Assembly: GCA_038327995.1 (NCBI GenBank)
Contig: JBBQLP010000030.1
Coordinates: forward strand, 1-35,351
Length of the DNA stretch: 35,351 bases
Reading direction: 5' to 3'
Source: CAIOYC01 sp038327995
GTDB taxonomy: Bacteria > Pseudomonadota > Alphaproteobacteria > Caulobacterales > Caulobacteraceae
Every line of letters begins with the position of its first letter. Position 1 is the stretch's first letter. Made by a program: the position numbers and the translations under genes. The notes below the pieces were generated by a model that worked only from the letters and a program-made list of their open reading frames with translations, was not told the DNA's origin and ran no database searches. Of this stretch, positions 8,809 through 15,132 are shown piece after piece.

Positions 8809-9175
8809 CTCGCCCACACCTGTTCGACCTTGCCGATAAGGCGTTGGTGGCGCGAAACGAAGCCGTCGTCCAGCCGGATTTCAGGGCGCTGGGAGCCGCA
8901 TCAGACGTTCTGTCGCAGGGTTAGACGGCCGCTGCAGCGCCCCTTCCGACGCGTCTACGCCCCGCCCCGTTCACTATGTCGCAGGGGCTAAGAGCCTGAC
9001 TTTTATGTAGTCTTTCTCGGGTCCAGGTCACTTTTCTAGTGCTTGTTTCGCCCTTTTTTCGCCCGAAAGGAGAAGGCTTCCCCTATTCGTAAATAGACTG
9101 TTAAGGTGACATCGAGTGAGCCAGACCGTCTGCTCAGCAGGGGGCGGCGGCGAGGCTTTTGAGGGGGACTAACAG
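8809..9175. promoter_or_regulatory. Divergent promoter region with a 10-bp direct repeat
   Basis: About 367 bases without a credible gene, lying between the amidohydrolase and the repeat-protein gene, which are transcribed away from each other. TGTCGCAGGG occurs twice, at 8911-8920 and 8977-8986, each followed by a TTAGA- or CTAAGA-like stretch. A 14-bp palindrome, CTATT-CGTA-AATAG, is at 9083-9096, about 80 nt before the repeat-protein start. The SD GAGGGGGA lies just before 9176. The stretch from about 8998 to 9110 is AT-richer than its surroundings, as expected for a promoter, but I cannot fix the -35 and -10 boxes. Confidence 0.45.
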
Positions 9176-10654
9176 ATGCGTACTTCGGTTCTTTTGGGTG
9201 GGGGTTCTGCTCTGGCGCTGCTTTTCGCAGCTTCCGGCGCTCTCGCAGGTTCGATGGGTTATGGCGGCGTTGCTCCGGGCCAATGCGGTCCCGGCGGCTG
9301 CGGCACGCCCGGCCCCGTGGGCTATGGCCCCGGCCAGGTGACTAACGAAGACTACCCGCCCAACGCGGCGCCCGGCCAATGCTTCACCAAGATCCTGGTG
9401 CCGGAAGTTACTGAAGCCTACACCCAGCAAGTGGTGATTTCTCCCGAGAAGACCGACATCAAGGTCATCCCCGGCGAGTGCCGCCTGGAAGAGAAGTCGA
9501 TCCTCCAGAAGGAAGAGTCGGTCGAGTATTTCTCCATTCCCGCCTCCTACAAGACGGTGAGCGAGACGGTCGTGGTGAAGCCCGGCTACACCCGCACCGA
9601 GACCATCCCCGCCACTTACGAGACCATCACCGAACAAGTGAAGGTGAAGGACGGCTTTACTGCATGGCGTCCGGGTTCGACCGTCGCCGGTTACGCGCCG
9701 GGTTCGGCCAACACCTACGGATCGGGCCAGACCTCGCGTCCTGACGGCGTCTATGGCCACGGCGTGATCGAACACAATCCGGCCTACGGCGGCCTGCCGA
9801 CCCGGGTTCTGCCCACCGGCGAAGTGCTCTGCCTTGTCGAAGTGCCGCCCGAGTTCAAGACCATCACCAAGCAGGTCCTGAAGACGCCCGCGCGCATCAT
9901 CGACATCCCCGTGCCGCCGGAAACCCGCGTCATCACCCGCCAGGTGGTCGACACTCCTGCGCGCGTCGAGAAGAAGATCATCCCCGCCATCTACGGCACG
10001 GTGAAGATCAAGATCTGCACGCCCGACAGCACCCGGCCCTATACGATCCCGGCCGTGTTCGACAACTACACCAAGATCAAGATCGTCTCGCCTTCGCGCT
10101 TCGAGTGGAAGCAGGTCGACTGCCGGACTGAAGTGGTCCACGCGGGCGGCTATGGCGAACATCTTCCCCCGCCTCCGGTGAGGTCCTATGGCGAAACGCC
10201 GCCGCCGCCGCCGCATCACTACACCCCGCCGGTGAAGACCTATGGCGAGGCTCCCCGTCCGCATCCGCACAAGCCCTACGTGCCGGTGAAGACCTATGAG
10301 CCCGCGCCGCCGGTGAAGTCGTATGGCGCTGGCAAACAGTGCCACACCACCACCACCTGCGATGATGGTGCGGCGACGCCAACCGCCTACGCCCCGCCCG
10401 CTCCGGCCCCGACCTACCACAAGTCGGAAGTCTCGATGCCGGTCGCGGCTCCGGCCACAGTCGGCAACGGCGACCGCGCCGTGGCCAGCCTGCAAGGCGC
10501 GCTGCAGTCCAAGGGCTACTACACCGGCCCGCAGAACGGCCTGTTCACCCAGGACACCCTGCACGCCATGGTGAAATATCAGGAAGACAACCACCTCGCC
10601 GCCGGTCGCTACACCGGTGAGACGGCCAACTCGCTCGGCATCGCCGCGCGCTAA
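9176..10654 (+). CDS. Exported repeat protein with Pro-rich region and C-terminal peptidoglycan-binding domain
   Basis: Not a gene I can name. The 492-residue product starts with a clear signal peptide (MRTSVLLGGGSALALLFAAS, cleavage near ALA-GS at 24). A Gly/Cys-rich stretch follows, with two CGPGGCG-like cysteines. Eight repeats of 22-23 residues, each opening with [IV]P, sit at 75-166 (four) and 223-313 (four), separated by a Gly/Ser-rich linker. Residues 330-385 are Pro-rich with four PVKTYGE-like units. Residues about 432-491 form a PG_binding_1-like domain (VASLQGALQSKGYYTGPQNG, FTQDTLHAMVKYQ). This suggests a wall-anchored periplasmic or surface structural protein. It is monocistronic: a good SD in front and a strong terminator at 10681. 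Exported status is firm; function is unknown. Confidence 0.88.
   Translation: MRTSVLLGGGSALALLFAASGALAGSMGYGGVAPGQCGPGGCGTPGPVGYGPGQVTNEDYPPNAAPGQCFTKILVPEVTEAYTQQVVISPEKTDIKVIPGECRLEEKSILQKEESVEYFSIPASYKTVSETVVVKPGYTRTETIPATYETITEQVKVKDGFTAWRPGSTVAGYAPGSANTYGSGQTSRPDGVYGHGVIEHNPAYGGLPTRVLPTGEVLCLVEVPPEFKTITKQVLKTPARIIDIPVPPETRVITRQVVDTPARVEKKIIPAIYGTVKIKICTPDSTRPYTIPAVFDNYTKIKIVSPSRFEWKQVDCRTEVVHAGGYGEHLPPPPVRSYGETPPPPPHHYTPPVKTYGEAPRPHPHKPYVPVKTYEPAPPVKSYGAGKQCHTTTTCDDGAATPTAYAPPAPAPTYHKSEVSMPVAAPATVGNGDRAVASLQGALQSKGYYTGPQNGLFTQDTLHAMVKYQEDNHLAAGRYTGETANSLGIAAR
9398..10114 (+). repeat. Coding repeat array: eight units of about 69 bp (23 residues)
   Basis: Units start at residues 75, 98, 121, 144, 223, 246, 269 and 291 of the exported protein, so the spacing is 23, 23, 23, a linker, then 23, 23 and 22. 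Each unit opens with VP or IP; most have an aromatic or Glu at positions 4-5, a T[IV]T.QV-like core, and a Pro near position 16-18 (ISPEK, VKPGY, KTPAR, DTPAR, CTPDS, VSPSR). DNA identity between units is low, so the duplication is old. Confidence 0.8.
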
Positions 10655-10680
10655 GCCGCTACAGAGGCTGGATTGAGATC

Positions 10681-10709
10681 GGGGACGGCGGAAACGCTGT
10701 CCCCTTTTT
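10681..10709 (+). terminator. Rho-independent terminator of the repeat-protein gene
   Basis: A 10-bp stem, GGGGACGGCG (10681-10690) with CGCTGTCCCC (10695-10704) and one G-T pair, encloses a GAAA tetraloop and is followed by TTTTT. It lies 26 nt after the stop codon. Confidence 0.92.
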
Positions 10710-10829
10710 CGTGCGCTCTGCATGGCGCCAGGAACCTGCCCTCTTCCCTTCCGTCCGCGCCTCCCCATCTAATCCGCAACAGCGATAGATGCAGTTATCT
10801 TATCGCCCTTGTTTCAGGCGAGATGTCCA

Positions 10830-11528
10830 ATGATCGAGAAACGTCCCTTTGCCGCGCTTGGCGGTGCAGACCACGGCTGGCTGAAGGCGAAACACCACTT
10901 CTCCTTCGCCAGCTACCATGACCCTAAGAAGATGAGTTGGGGCGCCTTACGCGTCTGGAACGATGACGAGATCGCGCCGCAGTCCGGCTTTCCGCCCCAC
11001 CCGCACGCCGACATGGAGATCATCACCTACGTCCGCGAAGGGGCGATCACCCACAAGGACTCCATGGGCAACACCGGCCGCACCGGTGCCGGCGACGTGC
11101 AGGTCATGTCGGCGGGATCGGGCGTGCGCCACGCCGAATACAATCTGGAAAACGACCAGACGACCCTGTTCCAGATCTGGATCGAGCCGACCACCCGCGG
11201 CGGCGATCCCTACTGGGGCGCAAAGCCGTTTCCCAAGGACGACCGCTCCGGCAAGTTCGTGGCTCTGGCCTCAGGCTTTCCGGGCGACGGCGACGCCCTG
11301 CCGATCCGGGCCGAAGCACGCGTGCTGGGAGCGAACCTTAAAGCGGGCGAGCGCACCAACTACGCCCTGACCCCGGGCCGCCACGCCTATCTGGTCTCAG
11401 CCAGAGGCTCGGTGGAGGTGAACGGCGTGCGCCTTGACCCCCGCGACGGCGCTGCCCTGACCGGGGAAACCATCCTCTCGGTCACGGCGCTCGACGACGC
11501 CGAACTGGTGCTGGTGGACGCAGCCTAG
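10830..11528 (+). CDS. Pirin-family bicupin protein (YhhW/quercetinase-like)
   Basis: Cytoplasmic metal-binding bicupin of 232 residues. All four metal ligands of the YhhW type are present at the same numbering I remember for that protein: H57 and H59 in PPHPHADMEI, H101 and E103 in SGVRHAEYN. The N-terminal cupin is the metal-binding one; the C-terminal cupin (from about 150) lacks a ligand set, as usual. I chose the ATG at 10830 (MIEKRPFAALGG) over a TTG at 10809; GGCGAG lies about 7 nt upstream. Some pirins have quercetin 2,3-dioxygenase activity in vitro, but the physiological role is mostly unknown. It lies just upstream of a nitrilase gene, about 100 nt apart and on the same strand, so co-transcription is possible. 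Confidence 0.88.
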   Translation: MIEKRPFAALGGADHGWLKAKHHFSFASYHDPKKMSWGALRVWNDDEIAPQSGFPPHPHADMEIITYVREGAITHKDSMGNTGRTGAGDVQVMSAGSGVRHAEYNLENDQTTLFQIWIEPTTRGGDPYWGAKPFPKDDRSGKFVALASGFPGDGDALPIRAEARVLGANLKAGERTNYALTPGRHAYLVSARGSVEVNGVRLDPRDGAALTGETILSVTALDDAELVLVDAA

Positions 11529-11630
11529 GTTAGCGCCTCCCCGCGCCAGCGGTTTCGGATCGCGCCGCAAAGCCCTATGCTGGCAGGGGTCTGGTGGTCC
11601 TTGCCTCGTCGCAAGGCGTTCTCGAAGGCG

Positions 11631-12626
11631 ATGGACATGGATGTTCTGCGCGCAAAGACGGGCGACGGCGCGAGGGCCCAGGACACCCTGGTCGTGGGGA
11701 TCGCCCAGATCGCCCCGGTCTGGTGCGACCGGGCGGCGACGCTGGCCAAGGTCTGCGAGGCCACCGAGCAGGCGGCGAAGGAAGGCTGTCGTCTGGTGGT
11801 CTTCGGCGAGGCCCTGGCCCCCGGCTACCCTTTCTGGATCGAGCGCACCAACGGCGCCCGGTTCGACGATCCCAAGCAGAAGGCGATCTTCGCGCAATAT
11901 CTCGATCAGGGCGTGGTGATCGAGCGCGGCGATCTTGCGCCTTTGTGCGATGTCGCGCAGCGGAACGGGGTGGCCGTCTACCTCGGCGTCATGGAGCGGG
12001 CGCCCGACCGGGGCGGCCACAGCCTCTATTGCAGCCTGGTCTACATCGATGCGTCGGGCCAGATCGGCTCGGTCCACCGCAAGCTGCAACCGACCTATGA
12101 GGAGCGCATGGCCTGGGCGCCGGGCGACGGGCACGGCCTGAAGGTGCACGACCTAACGCCATTCCGGGTCGGCGGCCTGAACTGTTTCGAGAACTGGATG
12201 CCCCTTTCGCGCGCTGCGCTTTATTCCCAGGGCGAGGACCTGCACGTGGCGGTCTGGCCGGGCTGGGATCGAAACACCCGCGACGTGACCCGCTTTATCG
12301 CCATGGAAGCCCGCAGCTATGTGGTATCGGCGTCGGGGCTGATGCGGCCGCAGGACTTCCCGCGGTCCACCCCGGCGCTGGCCGAGATTCTGGGCAATAG
12401 CGGAGCCTTTCTGGCCAACGGCGGCTCGGCCATCGTGGGTCCGGACGGCGCCTATCTGGTGGAACCGCAGATCGACCGTGAGGTGCTAATCGTTGCGGCG
12501 CTCGACCACGCAAAGGTGCGCGAGGAACGCCAGAACTTCGATCTTGCCGGACACTACAGCCGCCCGGACGTCACCCGCCTCACCGTTGATCGCCGCCGCC
12601 AGGGTCTGGCGGAGTTCATCGACTAG
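11631..12626 (+). CDS. Nitrilase-superfamily carbon-nitrogen hydrolase
   Basis: Likely hydrolyses a nitrile to its carboxylic acid plus ammonia. The Glu-Lys-Cys catalytic triad is complete: E60 in VVFGEALAPGYPFW, K151 in VHRKLQPTYEERMAW, and C185 in GGLNCFENWMPLSR. The PGYPFW and CFENWMP sequences are those of branch-1 true nitrilases rather than amidases or N-carbamoylases. From the ATG at 11631 it is 331 residues; AAGG lies just upstream. Other possible starts are 11637 and 11577, the last adding 18 residues unlike the family. It follows the pirin gene on the same strand. The substrate cannot be deduced. Confidence 0.86.
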   Translation: MDMDVLRAKTGDGARAQDTLVVGIAQIAPVWCDRAATLAKVCEATEQAAKEGCRLVVFGEALAPGYPFWIERTNGARFDDPKQKAIFAQYLDQGVVIERGDLAPLCDVAQRNGVAVYLGVMERAPDRGGHSLYCSLVYIDASGQIGSVHRKLQPTYEERMAWAPGDGHGLKVHDLTPFRVGGLNCFENWMPLSRAALYSQGEDLHVAVWPGWDRNTRDVTRFIAMEARSYVVSASGLMRPQDFPRSTPALAEILGNSGAFLANGGSAIVGPDGAYLVEPQIDREVLIVAALDHAKVREERQNFDLAGHYSRPDVTRLTVDRRRQGLAEFID

Positions 12627-12693
12627 CGGGCGGAGGCGGCAGGGTTTGGCAATCTTTGGTGTGGTAAGGTTATTTCCAACTCACGGAGCCGCT

Positions 12694-12918
12694 ATGTCCC
12701 GATCCACCCGTCTTGCCGTCATTCTCGGTTTGCTTGTCGCCCCCGCGCTTGGCGGCTGCGTCGTGACGACGGTGGCGGGCGCGGCGGTGGGCGTGACGGT
12801 TCTTGCTGTGGGTACGACGGCCAAGGTCGCAGGCGCAGCCGTAGGCGTCGCCGCTGACGGTGCGGGCGCGGCGGGCCATGCGGTGTTCGGCGGCGGCAAG
12901 AAGCCGAAGTCGCGCTAG
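12694..12918 (+). CDS. Small glycine/alanine-rich lipoprotein
   Basis: A 74-residue predicted lipoprotein of unknown function. The ATG at 12694 is preceded by GGAG at 7 nt spacing. The signal sequence MSRSTRLAVILGLLVAPALG runs into the lipobox LGGC (Cys22). The mature part is almost entirely small residues with a regular TTVAGAAVGVTVLAVGTTAK / VAGAAVGVAADGAG repetition and a basic tail (GGKKPKSR). Similar glycine-zipper-like small lipoproteins are common in Caulobacterales. The stop codon shares a CTAG with the stop of queD on the other strand. Confidence 0.75.
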   Translation: MSRSTRLAVILGLLVAPALGGCVVTTVAGAAVGVTVLAVGTTAKVAGAAVGVAADGAGAAGHAVFGGGKKPKSR

Positions 12919-13283
12919 ACCTCCAGCGCGCAGCGTTCGCCCACCGTCGGGCGCGAGACCACGACGCGGCACAGGCCGGGGAAATCTCCCCGCAGCCGCT
13001 CGGCGAAATGCAGGCAGAGGCGCTCCAGGGTGGGGCTTTCCAGTCCGGGCCGCTCGTTCAGCATCCCGTGATCCAGTTCCTTCGCCAGCGCACCCAGGGC
13101 TTCGTCAAGCGCGCCAAGATCGGCCACCCAGCCCACCGGCCCGCTCATGGGGCCGCGCACTGTCGCCTCCACCTGAAACGAATGGCCGTGCAGGCGCTGA
13201 TACTCCCCGCGCGGTCCGGCGGGCAGGCGGTGGGCGGCGTCAAAGTGCGCCGCCTTGGTGATTTCAAAGATGGGATCGGTCAT
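12915..13283 (-). CDS. queD: QueD-like 6-carboxytetrahydropterin synthase, atypical active site
   Basis: By context this is the second step to preQ0/queuosine, converting dihydroneopterin triphosphate to 6-carboxytetrahydropterin. The 122-residue T-fold protein keeps the zinc histidines H18 (FDAAHRLP), H32 and H34 (RLHGHSF), plus LDHGMLN and ESPTLERL. Two residues expected from E. coli QueD are absent. The catalytic Cys that precedes RLHGH (HKCGRLHGH there) is Tyr28 here (GEYQRLHGH). The Glu in the C-terminal VKETCT strand is replaced by SRPTVGERC. The GERC cysteine may compensate; I believe other alphaproteobacteria share this form. It is the last gene of queC-queE-queD, 26 nt after queE. 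Confidence 0.82.
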   Translation of the reverse strand: MTDPIFEITKAAHFDAAHRLPAGPRGEYQRLHGHSFQVEATVRGPMSGPVGWVADLGALDEALGALAKELDHGMLNERPGLESPTLERLCLHFAERLRGDFPGLCRVVVSRPTVGERCALEV

Positions 13284-13309
13284 CGGGCTTGAATTACGGG
13301 GGCTCGGGT

Positions 13310-13939
13310 TCAGGAAATGCCGAGGTATTTATGCGTCTGCACGCTGAGACGCCAGCGCGGATGCTCAAGGCAGTAGGCGATGGCGGCGCGCGTGTTGGCG
13401 GCCTGATCCGGTCCGTCCATGGGCTGAAGGCGGAAGACCTCGAAGTCCAGGCTCTCGAACCGCGCAGGATCGACGCCGGTCTGGGGGTAAACCAGCTTCA
13501 GTTCATGGCCCCGCGTCTGTTGCAGGGGGGCGTCGGCCTTGGGGCTGACGCAGATCCAGTCGAGCCCTTGGGGCGCTTCAAGCGTGCCATTGGTTTCCAC
13601 CGCCACCTCGAACCCTGCAGCGTGGAAGGCGGCGATGAGGGTGGCATCGAGTTGCAGCAGCGGCTCGCCGCCGGTGCAGACCACCAGCCGCGCGCCATCG
13701 CCCTTCCAGAGTGCGGCGGCGGCGGTAGCCAGGGCTTGCGCTGTAGCGAAGCGTCCGCCCCCCGGCCCGTCCATGCCGACGAAATCGGTGTCACAGAAGG
13801 TGCAGACGGCGGCGGCGCGGTCTTCCTCGCGTCCCGACCAAAGGTTGCATCCGGCGAAGCGGCAGAACACCGCCGCCCGGCCCGCCTGTCCGCCCTCGCC
13901 CTGCAGGGTGAGGAAAAGCTCCTTGACCGCATAGCTCAT
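13310..13939 (-). CDS. queE: 7-carboxy-7-deazaguanine synthase QueE (radical SAM)
   Basis: Ring-contracts 6-carboxytetrahydropterin to 7-carboxy-7-deazaguanine. From the ATG at 13939 (MSYAVKELFLTLQGEGGQAG) it is 209 residues. The cluster motif is not CxxxCxxC but C31-x14-C46-x2-C49, from GCNLWSG through VCTFCDTDF. This matches the CX14CX2C motif known from Burkholderia-type QueE. TGGEPLLQ and VETNGT are the SAM- and substrate-binding strands. The start codon overlaps the queC stop by 4 nt (ATGA), indicating coupled translation. A longer reading from 14002 runs into queC and is rejected. Confidence 0.93.
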   Translation of the reverse strand: MSYAVKELFLTLQGEGGQAGRAAVFCRFAGCNLWSGREEDRAAAVCTFCDTDFVGMDGPGGGRFATAQALATAAAALWKGDGARLVVCTGGEPLLQLDATLIAAFHAAGFEVAVETNGTLEAPQGLDWICVSPKADAPLQQTRGHELKLVYPQTGVDPARFESLDFEVFRLQPMDGPDQAANTRAAIAYCLEHPRWRLSVQTHKYLGIS

Positions 13940-14661
13940 GAAGCGGCATCGCCCCCGCGCCATTCGTTCCAGCCTTTGGCGCGAAGCTCGCAGGCCGGAC
14001 ATTCGCCGCAGCCATAGCCCCAGGAGTGAAGCTCGCCCCGCACGCCGTTGTAACAGGTGTGGCTCTCGCGCACGATCAACTCAACCAGCGCGGCTCCGCC
14101 AAGCTCGTCCGCCAACGCCCAGGTCTGCGCCTTCGTCAGCCACATCAGCGGCGTCTCGATCACGAAGGGGCGGTCCATGCCGAGGCGCAGGGTATGCTGC
14201 ATCGCGTCCAGCGTGGCGCGGCGGCAATCGGGATAGCCTGAGAAGTCGGTCTCGCACATCCCGCCGACCATGACCTCGATCCCGCGCCGGTCGGCCAGGG
14301 CGGCGGCGTAAATGAAGAAGGCGAGGTTGCGGCCCGGCACAAAGGTCGAAGGCAAGCCGCGATCCGTCATCTCGATGGCCCGGTCCGCCGTCAGCGCCGA
14401 AGCCGCCACCGCGCCAAAGCTTGTGATGTCCAGCACATGGTCGGCGCCGAGCCGGGGGGCAGAGGCGGGAAAGCGCGCGCGCACCGCCTCTAGCATCGTC
14501 ACCCGCGCCTGCATCTCCACAGCGTGTCGCTGGCCGTAGTCGAAGCCCACGGTCTCGACCCGCTCGAACCGTTCCAGCGCCCAGGCCAGGCAAACGGAGG
14601 AATCCTGTCCACCGGAAAACAGCACCAGAGCGGCGGGCGATAGTGGAGCGGGATCGGTCAT
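13936..14661 (-). CDS. queC: 7-cyano-7-deazaguanine synthase QueC
   Basis: ATP-dependent conversion of 7-carboxy-7-deazaguanine to preQ0. From the ATG at 14661 it is 241 residues starting MTDPAPLSPAALVLFSGGQD. The PP-loop SGGQDSSV is near residue 16. The C-terminal zinc site is complete: Cys in SHTCYNG, then GYGCGECPACELR. FDYGQRH and VGGMCETDFSGYPDCR are further QueC signatures. It is the first gene of the queC-queE-queD operon. Upstream reading frames through the REP unit at 14717 are rejected. I see no clear SD and no recognisable preQ1 riboswitch in the leader. Confidence 0.95.
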   Translation of the reverse strand: MTDPAPLSPAALVLFSGGQDSSVCLAWALERFERVETVGFDYGQRHAVEMQARVTMLEAVRARFPASAPRLGADHVLDITSFGAVAASALTADRAIEMTDRGLPSTFVPGRNLAFFIYAAALADRRGIEVMVGGMCETDFSGYPDCRRATLDAMQHTLRLGMDRPFVIETPLMWLTKAQTWALADELGGAALVELIVRESHTCYNGVRGELHSWGYGCGECPACELRAKGWNEWRGGDAAS

Positions 14662-15132
14662 GTTTGTCTTGAGGGTGGATGGGCGTCTCTTATAGACGGT
14701 TTGCAAGAGTGTTGTGCGTCCTTCGAGGCCCGCAAGCGCGGGCGTCTCAGGATGGCGAGGAGGTGTCGCCACCCGGATCAGGAATCGCCCAAGCCAATGA
14801 TTCGCCCATTGTCCGCTTCTTGCCGTTGATCGACAGCCTTTACCGACGGGACTGCTCATTGAAGCAGCGATTTTACTGCGCCTTTTTCCGGCGAACCCTC
14901 GGCTTCCTCGCCTCATCGACGAACTTGCGGGCAAAGAGGCAACAGTGCGGCCAAAAACCTGCGGTATTAGGGCATACCGGGGCTTCTGGCAGTTGACAGC
15001 AAAGCCAAGCCCAATGCTCTTTAGAAGCTTGGGTTCGGTCTGCCGTGGGCCGAAGGTCCAATCTTGTCGCGGCAATGAAATCAAAATGGCGATTCGGCTC
15101 AACAGAAGCTGATCGCTCCGGGAGGGACTAAG
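14662..15132. promoter_or_regulatory. Divergent intergenic region, queC to TonB-dependent receptor
   Basis: About 470 bases without a convincing gene. It holds a short hairpin near queC (CGTCT-ATAAG-AGACG on the minus strand, about 14684-14698), a GC-rich REP unit at 14717-14754, and a small inverted repeat CTGCT/AGCAG at 14852-14867. A TTGACA at 14993-14998 could be a -35 box for the receptor, but no well-spaced -10 follows. The receptor SD GGGAGGGA is at about 15120. The open frame at 14679-14996 has no family features or SD. Confidence 0.45.
14717..14754. repeat. REP-type palindrome with GCCCGC/GCGGGC core
   Basis: A perfect 6-bp stem, GCCCGC (14728-14733) and GCGGGC (14738-14743), encloses AAGC. 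It is flanked by TCCTTCGAG on the left and CTCAGGATG on the right, giving an imperfect outer palindrome. The TCCTTCGA...AGGATG framework is shared with the unit at 2621-2646. Confidence 0.6.

Noticed and set aside
9134..10768. 544-codon frame antisense to the repeat-protein gene
   Set aside because: Arg/His/Gly-rich shadow that crosses the terminator; the plus-strand gene has a signal peptide, SD and domain.
14662..14720. preQ1 riboswitch in the queC leader
   Set aside because: A small hairpin is present but the A-rich tail and pseudoknot partner of a preQ1-I aptamer are not visible.
14679..14996. 105-codon plus-strand frame upstream of the receptor
   Set aside because: Runs through a REP palindrome, has no SD, and its composition is unlike a protein.
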